This document shows positions 36,552 through 44,759 of a stretch of 64,000 nucleotides of DNA, piece after piece. Under the pieces are notes generated by a model that saw only the letters and a program-made list of their open reading frames with translations, did not search any database and was not told the origin of the DNA. How positions within the stretch are numbered: the stretch's first letter is position 1; every line of letters begins with the position of its first letter. The position numbers were made by a program, and so were the translations under genes. Source of the DNA: Limnohabitans sp. 2KL-1. GTDB taxonomy: Bacteria; Pseudomonadota; Gammaproteobacteria; Burkholderiales; Burkholderiaceae_C. Where the stretch lies: the NCBI RefSeq assembly GCF_003063435.1, contig NZ_NESL01000002.1:372001-436000 (forward strand). The letters run 5' to 3'.

Positions 36552-38987
36552 ATGAACGCCGCAAGCCCCACGCCCGAACACTGCGACCTGCTGGTCATCG
36601 GCTCCGGCGCGGGCGCGCTGTCTGCGGCGGTGACCGCTGCGCACCTGGGCCTCAAAGTCATCGTGGTCGAGAAAGACCCGCAATACGGCGGCACCACCGC
36701 CTGGTCGGGCGGCTGGATGTGGGTGCCGCGCAATCCCTTGGCTGTAGAAGCGGGCCTGCTGGAACGCGTTGAAAAGCCCCTGTCTTACCTGCGCCGCGAA
36801 CTGGGCGAGAAGTTCGACGAGTCCCGCGCCCTGGCCTTCCTGAACAACGGCCCGCGCATGGTCGAGTTCTTCCGCCGCCACACCGCGCTGCAATTCATCG
36901 ACGGCAACGCCATTCCGGACTTTCACGGCCACACGCCCGATGCAGCGCTGGGTGGTCGCTCGATTTGCGCCGCCCCGTTTGATGCCCGCCAGTTGGGCGC
37001 TCGCCTGCACGACCTCAAGCCACCGCTGAAGGAGACCACGCTCTGGGGCATGGGCATCGCCTCGGGTGCGGAGCTGCGGCACTTTTTGAACGCACTGCAC
37101 CAACCCGCCTCATTCTGGTATGTCACCAAGCGGGTGCTGCGACACTGGCGTGACCTGCTGGTGCACCGCCGTGGCACGCGCCTGGTCAATGGCAATGCCT
37201 TGATCGGCGGTCTGGCGAAATCCGCATTCGATCTGGGTGTGGATATCCGCATGAACAGCCCCGCCGTGCGCTTGCTGCAAAGCGGTGGTCGCGTGACCGG
37301 TGCCGTGGTCAAAACAGCCCAAGGTGAACAAAGCATCCAAGCCCGCTGCGGCGTGGTGCTGGCCACCGGCGGCTTTCCGCACGACCCAGCCCGCAAACAG
37401 CAACTGCTGCCTCACGCGCCCACGGGGCACGAGCACTGGTCGGCAGGCAACCGGGGCAACACGGGCGATGGACTGCGCCTAGGTGAATCCGCAGGTGGCG
37501 TCGTGGCCAATGACTTGGTGCAAGCGGCAGCACTGGCCCCCGTGTCTTTGGTGCTGCGCAAGGACGGCAGCGTGGCGCACTTTCCGCACCTGATCGAACG
37601 CGCCAAGCCCGGCCTGATCGCCGTCACCGCAAAAGGCGAGCGCTTCACAAACGAGGCCAACTCGTACCACGACTTCATGCAAGGCCTGCTGGCCGCCACG
37701 CCTGCTGGCCAAGCGCCCGAAGCCTGGCTGGTCTGTGACCACGCCTTCATCCGCTACTACGGCCTGGGTGCCGTCAAACCCGCGCCCATGCCGCTGGGGC
37801 CGTGGCTGAAAAACGGTTACCTCCAGCGCGGAGAAACACTGGCCGAATTGGGCGATGCCTGCGGCATCAACGCCCAAGCCCTGCAAGCCACAGTGCAGCG
37901 GTACAACGCCTTGGCGCAAGACGGCAAAGACCGCGACTTTGGCAAAGGCGAAACGCCCTACAACCGCATCCAGGGGGACGCCATCAACGCCACGCGGCGC
38001 GGCTTGCGCAACCCCTGCATGGGCCCCATCGAAAGCGGCCCGTTTTATGCCGTCAAAGTCGTCATGGGCAGCCTGGGCACCTTTGCCGGTTTGCGTGTGA
38101 ACGACCACGCGCAAGTGATTGACGCCCAGGGCCAGGCCATCCCCGGCCTGTATGCCGGTGGCAATGACCTGAGCAGCATGATGGGCGGCCACTACCCGGC
38201 CGGCGGCATCACGCTGGGCCCGGCCATGACCTTTGGCTTCATCGCCGCGCACCACGCCGCAGGGCGCGATCCGGCGGCCACTTGCGAATACCCGATTTCA
38301 AAAAACCCAACTGACACACCGAAAGAAAACACCATGTACTACGAACTCGCCACCATGACCCTGCCCTTTGGCACCGCAGGCCAGGCCGCCACCCACGTGC
38401 AGGCTTTTGCCACCGCCCCTGAAGCGCAGGGCGAATTGCTGGGCTGCTGGTTCACCGACATCGGCCAGCTCAACCAGTTGGTTGTGCTGCGCGGCTTTGC
38501 CACACTCGAGGCTTTGCAGGCCGAACGCGAGCGCACCCAGCAAAGCACCAGACCAGAAACAGGCGACGGCCCTTGGGGTCCGTTTGGCTGCGGCGACATC
38601 TTCCAGAGCCTGGAGCAACACAGCTACAAAGGCTTCCCCTGGATGAAGCCGGTGCGCCCCAGCGCTGAAAGCGGCATCACCGGCCCGGTGTACGAAATCC
38701 GCACCTACGGCATCAAAACGGGTGGCGTGCAGCCCACCATCGACCTGTGGGAACAGTACGTGCCCGCCCGCGACAAGCTCTCGCCTTGTGTGGTGGCCAT
38801 GGTCGCACTCGACGGCCCGCTGCGTTTCACCAACATCTGGGCCTACGACAGCCTGAACGCCCGCAGCCAAATCCGTGGCGAAGCCGTGGCCCAAGGCATC
38901 TGGCCCCCCAAAGGCGGCCCGGCCCACCTGACCACCCACATGGTCTCGACCATCGCCATGCCCACCGCGGTGTCGCCCCTCAAATAA
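36552..38987 (+). CDS. fused FAD-dependent dehydrogenase and NIPSNAP-family protein
   Basis: One open frame of 811 residues covers two complete modules. Residues 1-594 are a third KstD/fumarate-reductase-like flavoprotein: VIGSGAGALSAAVTAAHLG, YGGTTAWSGGWMW, FTNEANSYHDF and YAGGNDLSSMMGGHYPAGGITLGP. Residues 595-811 are a NIPSNAP-type dimeric alpha-beta barrel beginning MYYELATMTLPFG and containing VYEIRTYGIKTGGVQP. The flavoprotein module is already as long as its two stand-alone relatives. The linker looks like an intergenic gap: a TGA at 38312-38314 is out of frame, and a GAAAG site precedes the in-frame ATG at 38334. One extra base in the A run at 38300-38305 would split the frame into two coupled genes. 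The product may therefore be a real fusion or a sequence/indel artefact. Confidence 0.75.
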   Translation: MNAASPTPEHCDLLVIGSGAGALSAAVTAAHLGLKVIVVEKDPQYGGTTAWSGGWMWVPRNPLAVEAGLLERVEKPLSYLRRELGEKFDESRALAFLNNGPRMVEFFRRHTALQFIDGNAIPDFHGHTPDAALGGRSICAAPFDARQLGARLHDLKPPLKETTLWGMGIASGAELRHFLNALHQPASFWYVTKRVLRHWRDLLVHRRGTRLVNGNALIGGLAKSAFDLGVDIRMNSPAVRLLQSGGRVTGAVVKTAQGEQSIQARCGVVLATGGFPHDPARKQQLLPHAPTGHEHWSAGNRGNTGDGLRLGESAGGVVANDLVQAAALAPVSLVLRKDGSVAHFPHLIERAKPGLIAVTAKGERFTNEANSYHDFMQGLLAATPAGQAPEAWLVCDHAFIRYYGLGAVKPAPMPLGPWLKNGYLQRGETLAELGDACGINAQALQATVQRYNALAQDGKDRDFGKGETPYNRIQGDAINATRRGLRNPCMGPIESGPFYAVKVVMGSLGTFAGLRVNDHAQVIDAQGQAIPGLYAGGNDLSSMMGGHYPAGGITLGPAMTFGFIAAHHAAGRDPAATCEYPISKNPTDTPKENTMYYELATMTLPFGTAGQAATHVQAFATAPEAQGELLGCWFTDIGQLNQLVVLRGFATLEALQAERERTQQSTRPETGDGPWGPFGCGDIFQSLEQHSYKGFPWMKPVRPSAESGITGPVYEIRTYGIKTGGVQPTIDLWEQYVPARDKLSPCVVAMVALDGPLRFTNIWAYDSLNARSQIRGEAVAQGIWPPKGGPAHLTTHMVSTIAMPTAVSPLK

Positions 38988-39008
38988 ACCGATGACCTCG
39001 TACATCTC

Positions 39009-39086
39009 TTGTAGGTCGGCGGCTTCAGCCCCGACAGGACTTCAGGTCGGCAAAACATGTCGGAACTGAAGCTCCGACCTACTAAA
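39009..39086. repeat. REP-like inverted pair (TAGGTCGG family)
   Basis: GTAGGTCGGCGGCTTCAGCC and the downstream inverted copy CTGAAGCTCCGACCTACT enclose about 25 bp. Each arm can fold by itself through TCGG...CCGA pairing with a TTCA or GAAG tip. It occupies the gap between the NIPSNAP module and the TIM-barrel gene. The same family recurs near 40.0 and 41.5 kb. Confidence 0.85.
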
Positions 39087-39096
39087 AACAGACGCC

Positions 39097-39909
39097 ATGA
39101 GCCAACGCACCTACTCCCTCGCCTACTTGAGTTCACACCGTTGCACCCCCGTCGAGGCCATCCGGGTCGCCGCACAAACAGGCTACAGCTTCGTTGGCCT
39201 GCGGCTGTGGCCCAACGCCGCGGGCGCGCCCCAGCAACACCTGCTGGGCCTGCCCGAGGTGCTGCGCGAAACCGTGGCTGCACAGCGCGACACGGGCGTG
39301 GGCGTGCTGGATCTGGAAATCATCCGCATCGATGAACAATTCAACCCGCACACCTGGGACGCGCTGTATGACGCAGGCGCAGCGCTCAAAGCGAAAGCCA
39401 TTCTGGTCGCGGGTGACGACGCCAACGAAGCCCGGTTGACCGAGCACTACGCCCGCCTGTGCGAGGTGATGAAGCCCTTTGGCATGACGGCCGATCTGGA
39501 GTTCATGCCCTGGACAGCGGTGAAAGACGCCAATGCCGCACTGCGCATCGTGCAGGGCGCTGGCAGCCCCGCCAACGCAGGCATCCTGGTGGACGCGCTG
39601 CACTTTGGCCGCTCGACCACCTCGCTCGATGACATCCGCGCCATACCGCGTGAGCTGCTGCACTACGCGCAGATTTGCGATGCCCAGGCCGGTCTCAACT
39701 TCAGCACCGAGCAAATGGTCCACACCGCCCGTTGCGAACGCCTTTTGCCCGGCGACGGCACCATCGATGTGCAAGGCCTGTTTGACGCCTTGCCTGCTGA
39801 CCTGCCCGTGAGCGTGGAGGTGGTGAACTTTGGCCGCGAAGCGAACACTTCCGTCCAAGACTGGGCCGCCGAATGTCTGGCCAGAAGCCGCCCGTTTGTG
39901 GAAGCCTGA
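39097..39909 (+). CDS. sugar phosphate isomerase/epimerase-like TIM-barrel protein
   Basis: This 270-residue AP-endonuclease-2/xylose-isomerase-like barrel has metal-site acidic residues visible in TADLEFMPW, ILVDALHFGRS and VSVEVVNFG, plus QICDAQAG. The fold includes sugar epimerases, inosose dehydratases and 3-dehydroshikimate dehydratases. With an AroE-like dehydrogenase in the same region, 3-dehydroshikimate dehydratase activity (leading to protocatechuate, the LigAB substrate) is possible but unproven. It is separated from its neighbours by REP-like elements on both sides. Confidence 0.8.
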   Translation: MSQRTYSLAYLSSHRCTPVEAIRVAAQTGYSFVGLRLWPNAAGAPQQHLLGLPEVLRETVAAQRDTGVGVLDLEIIRIDEQFNPHTWDALYDAGAALKAKAILVAGDDANEARLTEHYARLCEVMKPFGMTADLEFMPWTAVKDANAALRIVQGAGSPANAGILVDALHFGRSTTSLDDIRAIPRELLHYAQICDAQAGLNFSTEQMVHTARCERLLPGDGTIDVQGLFDALPADLPVSVEVVNFGREANTSVQDWAAECLARSRPFVEA

Positions 39910-39998
39910 GGCCATGTTTCATCGTTTTGAACAACTCTCCCGCTTGCCCTTTTTCTTTGGAGCACGCTGGTTCAGCAGCGCTTGAAGTGTGATCACCG

Positions 39999-40116
39999 CA
40001 GGTCGGTGGCTTCAGGCACGACATGCATGACTGGCGCACAGTTCTTGTAGGTCGGCGGCTTCAGCCCCGACAAACCTCGACGGCGCACAGTGTCGGAGCT
40101 GAAGCTCCGACCTACA
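39999..40116. repeat. three REP-like copies (TAGGTCGG family)
   Basis: Copies occur at 39999-40023 (AGGTCGGTGGCTTCAGGCACG), 40046-40071 (TAGGTCGGCGGCTTCAGCCCC) and, inverted, 40091-40115 (GGAGCTGAAGCTCCGACCTA). The gap between the TIM-barrel gene and the acyl-CoA dehydrogenase (39910-40225, 316 bp) holds these plus the separate palindrome at 40126-40194. No coding sequence is evident in it. Confidence 0.85.
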
Positions 40117-40125
40117 AAACTCAGC

Positions 40126-40194
40126 TGGACTGCCGCATCGCCAGCGCCTCGCAGTGACGGTGTTTTGTCATGGCGAGCGCAGCGCGGCAATCCA
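40126..40194. repeat. imperfect long palindrome (GCAATCCA / TGGACTGCC type)
   Basis: TGGACTGCCGCATCGCCAGC near 40126 is an imperfect inverted copy of the right arm at 40167-40194 (GGCGAGCGCAGCGCGGCAAT then CCA), joined by CGGTGTTTT. The right arm resembles the widely dispersed bacterial palindrome GTCATTGCGAGCG-AGCGAAGCAATCC. It ends 31 bp before the acyl-CoA dehydrogenase start. Confidence 0.75.
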
Positions 40195-40225
40195 TCTCCG
40201 ACAACATCAACGAATCGAGAACACC

Positions 40226-41386
40226 ATGGACTTTTCCCTCAACGACGAACAAAAAATGATGATCGAAACGGTGCGCCGTTTCATCGCCGAAGAACTGCAC
40301 CCCCTCGAAGACGACATCGAGAACCAGGGCTTCCTCGACAACGCCAAAGCGCAAGCGATCCATGACAAAGCCAAGGCTCTCGGCCTGTACGGCATGAACA
40401 TGCCCGAAGCCTTGGGCGGCGGCGGCCTGTCCAACCTCGACCGCATCCTGTGCGAAGAGCAGTTCGGCCACACCACCGACATCCTGATCCGCCGCGCCTT
40501 TGGCAACGTGTACGAACCCCTGCTGCATTGCAAAGGCGAGCAGATCGAACGCTGGCTCAAGCCTGCCGTGGCGGGCACACGCACCTGCGCCATCACCATC
40601 ACCGAACCTGGCGCGGGCTCGGACGCAGCAGGCATCAAGACCCACGCCAAAAAGAACGACAAGGGCTGGGTGCTGAGCGGCAGCAAACACTTCATCAGCG
40701 ACGGCGAGTGGAGCGATTTCTTTCTGGTCTCGGCCAAGACCGGTGAAAAAGAAATCAGCATGTTCATGGTCGACAAGGGACTGGCCGGTTTCACCGTGGG
40801 CAAGGACCAGAAGATGATGGGCCTGCGCGGCACGCCACACTTGGAATTGTTTTTTGACAATGTGCAGCTCGAAGACGCGGCCCTGCTGGGCGAAGCCGGT
40901 CAGGGCTTCAAGCTGGCCATGGGCGCGCTCAATGTGGTGCGTCTGGCGCAAGTGGGTGCCCGTGCTGTGGGCAAATCCACCCATGTGTGCGAGCTGCTGG
41001 TGAACTGGGCCAATGAGCGCAAGCAATTCAACACCAAAATCGGTGACTTCCAGATGGTGCAACAGATGATCGCGGACAGCGTGATCGAGATCAACGCGTC
41101 CCGCTGGATGGTCTACTACGCCGCCTGGATGCTGGACCAAGGCATGGATGCCCGCGAGCAGATCGCGATGGTCAAGGTGCACGCGGCCGAAACGCTGGGC
41201 CGGGTGGTGGACCGCGCTGTGCAGGTGTTTGGTGGCATGGGCTTTTGCAAGGAATTGCCGATCGAGCGTTATTACCGCGATGCCCGCATTTACCGCATCT
41301 ATGACGGCACGAGCGAGATCCACCGTGGCGTGATTGCCAAGAGTGCGATGAAAAAGGGTGCTGTGCTGTTTGATGTGAACCGCTGA
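40226..41386 (+). CDS. acyl-CoA dehydrogenase
   Basis: This 386-residue ACAD has the N-terminal helical domain (MDFSLNDEQKMMIETVRRFIAEEL), the FAD/substrate segment CAITITEPGAGSDAAGI and HFISDGEWSDFF. The C-terminal motif is QVFGGMGFCKELPIERYYRDARIYRIYDGTSEIHR. The usual YEGT near the C-terminus reads YDGT, which is found in some ACAD subfamilies; which acid acts as base here is uncertain. The ATG at 40226 yields the normal N-terminus. With the CoA-transferase downstream it suggests CoA-activated ring or chain degradation. Confidence 0.93.
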   Translation: MDFSLNDEQKMMIETVRRFIAEELHPLEDDIENQGFLDNAKAQAIHDKAKALGLYGMNMPEALGGGGLSNLDRILCEEQFGHTTDILIRRAFGNVYEPLLHCKGEQIERWLKPAVAGTRTCAITITEPGAGSDAAGIKTHAKKNDKGWVLSGSKHFISDGEWSDFFLVSAKTGEKEISMFMVDKGLAGFTVGKDQKMMGLRGTPHLELFFDNVQLEDAALLGEAGQGFKLAMGALNVVRLAQVGARAVGKSTHVCELLVNWANERKQFNTKIGDFQMVQQMIADSVIEINASRWMVYYAAWMLDQGMDAREQIAMVKVHAAETLGRVVDRAVQVFGGMGFCKELPIERYYRDARIYRIYDGTSEIHRGVIAKSAMKKGAVLFDVNR

Positions 41387-41422
41387 TCTTTCCAGTGGAT
41401 CGACTTTGGTGCCACAACAGGG

Positions 41423-41498
41423 GCCGGATAAAGGGGATGGGCGGCCTCCTCATACCGGGGTACCGAAAATCGTCGGCCGCCCATCCCCTTTATCCGGC
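41423..41498. repeat. perfect 24-bp stem hairpin with conserved 28-nt loop (copy 1)
   Basis: Arms 41423-41446 and 41475-41498 are exact reverse complements over 24 bp (outer end GCCGGATAAAGGGG). They enclose a 28-nt loop containing CCTCATACCGGGGTACCG. No T-tract follows on either strand, so it is not a standard terminator, although it sits 37 bp after the acyl-CoA dehydrogenase stop. The loop recurs inverted in the element at 41615-41692. The 354-bp gap 41387-41740 contains only these hairpins and a REP-like pair. Confidence 0.9.
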
Positions 41499-41512
41499 TG
41501 TGGATACATCCG

Positions 41513-41583
41513 TTGGTCGGAGCTTCAGCTCCGACATGGAACATGGGACGAACCAAAACGTCGGAGCTGAAGCGCCGACCTGC
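41513..41583. repeat. REP-like inverted pair (TAGGTCGG family)
   Basis: GGTCGGAGCTTCAGCTCCGA at 41515 and GTCGGAGCTGAAGCGCCGAC at 41560 are inverted relative to each other and match the copies near 39.0 and 40.1 kb. The pair lies exactly between the two long-stem hairpins. Confidence 0.85.
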
Positions 41584-41614
41584 AAATACAAAATCTCTGC
41601 GAAAACCACCACCC

Positions 41615-41692
41615 CATCGGGGCTGGCGTGGGGGCCGTGGCCGATTTTCGGTACCCCGGTATGAGGTCACGGCCCCCACGCCAGCCCCGATG
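41615..41692. repeat. perfect 25-bp stem hairpin with conserved 28-nt loop, inverted (copy 2)
   Basis: Arms 41615-41639 and 41668-41692 are exact reverse complements over 25 bp (outer end CATCGGGGCTGGCGTG). The 28-nt loop 41640-41667 is the reverse complement of the copy 1 loop at 26 of 28 positions. The stems of the two copies are unrelated in sequence. It ends 48 bp before the CoA-transferase start and could also affect its leader RNA. Confidence 0.9.
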
Positions 41693-41740
41693 CAGCACAC
41701 CACAAACACACCAACCGACAAAGCAAAACGGGACAACAAT

Positions 41741-43315
41741 ATGCAAACCAAATTCATGACCGCCAAAGAGGCGGCACAACTGATCCAAGACGGCGACACC
41801 GTGGGCCTGATGGGCGGCGGTGGTGGCCTGATGGAAGCCACCCACCTGTTTGAAGCGGTGCAAGAACGCTTCCTCACCAGCCAGCACCCGAAAAACCTCA
41901 CCGTCATGCACGCCCTGGGCATTGGCGACAAAAAAACCAAAGGCATGAATTGCTTCGCGCACGAAGGCCTGGTCCAACGCGTGATTGGCGGTCACTGGGT
42001 CTGGTCACCGGCCATGCAACAACTGGCCCTGGCCAACAAGATCGAGGCCTACATCCTGCCCGGCGGTGTGAGCAGCCAGCTCATGCGCGAAATCGGCGCA
42101 GGTCGCCCCGGACTCATCAGCCACGTGGGCCTGGGCACCGTGTGCGACCCGCGCCACGGCGGTGGCAGGATGAACGATGCGGCCCGAGACGACCTGGCGG
42201 AAGTCATCCACATCGACGGGCGCGAATACCTGCGCTACAAACCCTTCCCCATCCATGTGGCCATCGTGCGGGCCAGCGCGGCCGATGAAGACGGCAACAT
42301 CAGCTTTGAGCACGAAGCGGCCAACCTCGACGCCCAATCACTGGCGCTGGCGGCGCGCAACAGCGGCGGCGTGGTGATCGTGCAGGTCAAAGAGCGCCTG
42401 CCCAAAGGCGCGCTCAAGGCCCGTGAGGTGCGCATTCCCTCAGCTTGGGTGGACGCCATCGTGATCGATCCCGAGCAGTCCACCAGCTACGCCATCCCGT
42501 TCGACCCAGCCTTCAGCGGCGAGCTGACCGGTGCCGAGCGCGCCGCCAGCGAAACCGAAGACCACGCCCGCGAACTCGCAGCCTCAAAGGAGGCCTTCAG
42601 CGAGCGGCAGGCCGTGGCGCGCCGGGCGTATCAGGAACTGTTCAACACCGACAAGGCCCGTCCGGTCATCAACTACGGCGTGGGCGTGCCCGATGCCGTG
42701 GCCAAACTGATCGCGGCGCGCAACGAGCAGCACCGCATTTACCAGACCATCGAGCACGGCACCTACGGCGGCACGCTGATGGACGGCGTGCTGTTTGGCT
42801 ATGCGCGCAACGCGACTGCCATGCTGGACGCCGCCACGCAGTTCGACTTCTACGGCGGCGGTGGTCTGGACATTGCCTTTTTGGGCTTTGGCGAGTTCGA
42901 CGAAGAAGGCTCGGTCAACGTCTCGCGCCTGGGCGGCGTCACAGTCGGCCCTGGCGGCTTCATCGACATCGCGCAAAACGCCAAAAAAGTGGTGTTCTGC
43001 GGCACGCTGGCCGCCAAAGGCGTGAAGCTGCACACCGGCGATGGCCAGATGCGCGTGACCGCCCAGGGCACTGTCAAAAAGCTGGTCAAAAAAGTCGACC
43101 AGATCACCTTTTCAGGCCCGCAAGGTCTGGTGAGAAAACAAGAAGTTCTGTATCTGACCGAGCGCGCCAGCTTTCGCCTCACGCCCCGGGGCATCGAGCT
43201 GTTCGAGATCGCCCCGGGCATCGACCTGCAACGCGATGTGCTCGACCAGATGGACTTTGCGCCGCGGGTGGCTCAAGACCTGAAGGTGATGGACAGCGCG
43301 CACTTCACCGCCTGA
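41741..43315 (+). CDS. class I acyl-CoA:acetate/3-ketoacid CoA-transferase (fused alpha-beta)
   Basis: This 524-residue protein carries both CoA-transferase halves in one chain, as in YdiF/ACCT-type enzymes. The N-terminal half has VGLMGGGGGLMEATHLFEAV and GGHWVWSPAMQQLA. The C-terminal half has NYGVGVPDAVAKLIA, followed by TIEHGTYGG, which carries the candidate CoA-accepting Glu. It should exchange CoA between a short acyl-CoA and a carboxylic acid. The start at 41741 (MQTKFMTAKEAAQLIQDGD) matches the family. It is downstream of the acyl-CoA dehydrogenase but separated by the hairpin-rich gap. Confidence 0.9.
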   Translation: MQTKFMTAKEAAQLIQDGDTVGLMGGGGGLMEATHLFEAVQERFLTSQHPKNLTVMHALGIGDKKTKGMNCFAHEGLVQRVIGGHWVWSPAMQQLALANKIEAYILPGGVSSQLMREIGAGRPGLISHVGLGTVCDPRHGGGRMNDAARDDLAEVIHIDGREYLRYKPFPIHVAIVRASAADEDGNISFEHEAANLDAQSLALAARNSGGVVIVQVKERLPKGALKAREVRIPSAWVDAIVIDPEQSTSYAIPFDPAFSGELTGAERAASETEDHARELAASKEAFSERQAVARRAYQELFNTDKARPVINYGVGVPDAVAKLIAARNEQHRIYQTIEHGTYGGTLMDGVLFGYARNATAMLDAATQFDFYGGGGLDIAFLGFGEFDEEGSVNVSRLGGVTVGPGGFIDIAQNAKKVVFCGTLAAKGVKLHTGDGQMRVTAQGTVKKLVKKVDQITFSGPQGLVRKQEVLYLTERASFRLTPRGIELFEIAPGIDLQRDVLDQMDFAPRVAQDLKVMDSAHFTA

Positions 43316-43400
43316 GCACGTTACAAGACCACCCGCAACGGGGCACCACTGCCCCGTGGGCTTGCAGACCAGCCAGCGGACGAGACCGCCGGCAGCACGA

Positions 43401-44759
43401 TCAAGCTGGGCGCAAACCTGCCACAGCAGCCATGCTGTGTGTCTGGAACTGCCACGCCGAGGCTGTGGTCAGGTCCGATGGCATGCTGCCCCGCTGCTCA
43501 GCCCCGAGATCAATCAGCACCATGCGGTTTTCCTCGCCGGACTCGTCCGAAGTGGCATCGATTCGCAACGTCATGGCGGCGCGGTGGGCTGTGGCGGGCA
43601 AGGTGACCACGCAAAACCGGCGACATTGACCGCTCAGCACTTCGTGGTGGAAAACCATGAACAGCGCGCGAGAGGGCTCATCCAGCAGATCGACGAAGGA
43701 GGTGTTGTGACACTGTGAACGCTGGATGTCGAGCAAGATGGCAGCCGCCAGATTGGTTTGGGTCACACGCGCTTGTGTGTTCAGGGTCACAAAACCCACA
43801 GGCGCAAAGTCGTAGACATCCACGTATTTCTGCAAATCCAGATGCGTTGACTGCGGCAGCTCATGGTCAGCAGCCATCCCGTACGGCGTACCCTGCGACA
43901 CGGGACGTTGTGACAACCGGGACATGCGCTGCACATGCTGCACCGACTCGGACTGGATGCGTTCGTAACATTCGCAGACTGAATGCATCAGTCTTTCGCG
44001 GTCGCAGATGGTGATTTTCCCGCGGCTGTTGCGAATCACGCCGGCGTTTTGCAGTCGACCTGCCGCCTGTGTCACCGACTCGCGCCGAACGCCCAACATG
44101 TGTGCAATGGTCTCGTGCGTCACGCTCAGCTCATCGCCGCCCAAGCCATCCGCATTCCAAAGCATCCACTGGCTCAGCCGTTCGCTGACCGAGTGGTGCC
44201 GGCTGCACACGATGCTTTGCGCCATCTGCGCCATCAGCGACTGCACATAACTCAAGCTCAACTGCTGCAGCTGTTCACAGTCTCGCAGACAACGCATGAA
44301 ACGTTCAGCGGGCATGCGGTACGCTTGGCCCGCGCTCTGGATCTGCACGCTGTGTTCCATGGATGTGGCACCCAATGCCAAGGGCACGCCGATCAAACCA
44401 TTGCGCCCTGTCAAGGCCAATTCAGCCGTTTCGCCCTCTGCCGTGCTGGAAAACAGCGACGCCGTGCAGGAAGTTGGAAAGTAAACATGTTGCAACGCAT
44501 GGCCTCGTTCATAGATGAGCTGACCGGCCTTCAGGTTCACCAACTCCAGGCCTTCGGCCATGGCGGCATAGTGCGGCTCGGACAACGCGGCCAGTATCTG
44601 ATTGCGGCGCGGATCGCCAGACCACACTTTGCGCACCGGCAAGGATTGCGCATAAGCATGCGTCACATCATCGGCCGGATCGTCCAACAGCGCTTTGAAC
44701 GCCTGACCGCCGTGCAGTCGGGCTGGCACGTGAGAGCTGGTTTGCAACTGGGTCCACAT
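43401..44759 (-). CDS. Crp/Fnr-type regulator with C-terminal PAS domain
   Basis: This 452-residue protein has a cyclic-nucleotide-binding-like domain at about residues 45-170 (LKAGQLIYERGHALQHVYFPTS). A Crp-type winged helix follows at about 190-255 (LSVTHETIAHMLGVRRESVTQAAGRLQ), and after a linker a PAS domain near 315-420 (YVDVYDFAPVGFVTLN). The cyclic-nucleotide contacts of true Crp (GE...RSA) are not preserved, so the ligand is unknown. The ATG at 44759 is preferred because GGAG lies 6 nt upstream; longer in-frame starts exist at 44771 and 44837. It diverges from the first giant repeat protein and is a candidate regulator of the surface/secretion island. Confidence 0.87.
   Translation of the reverse strand: MWTQLQTSSHVPARLHGGQAFKALLDDPADDVTHAYAQSLPVRKVWSGDPRRNQILAALSEPHYAAMAEGLELVNLKAGQLIYERGHALQHVYFPTSCTASLFSSTAEGETAELALTGRNGLIGVPLALGATSMEHSVQIQSAGQAYRMPAERFMRCLRDCEQLQQLSLSYVQSLMAQMAQSIVCSRHHSVSERLSQWMLWNADGLGGDELSVTHETIAHMLGVRRESVTQAAGRLQNAGVIRNSRGKITICDRERLMHSVCECYERIQSESVQHVQRMSRLSQRPVSQGTPYGMAADHELPQSTHLDLQKYVDVYDFAPVGFVTLNTQARVTQTNLAAAILLDIQRSQCHNTSFVDLLDEPSRALFMVFHHEVLSGQCRRFCVVTLPATAHRAAMTLRIDATSDESGEENRMVLIDLGAEQRGSMPSDLTTASAWQFQTHSMAAVAGLRPA

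Noticed and set aside
41423-41692. The two long-stem hairpins as rho-independent terminators
   Set aside because: Neither has a T-tract on either strand, and the conserved feature is the loop in opposite orientations, which terminator function does not require.
42445-43629. 394-codon plus-strand frame overlapping the CoA-transferase
   Set aside because: It is a +1-type shadow, Arg-rich and motif-free, while the main frame carries both CoA-transferase halves.
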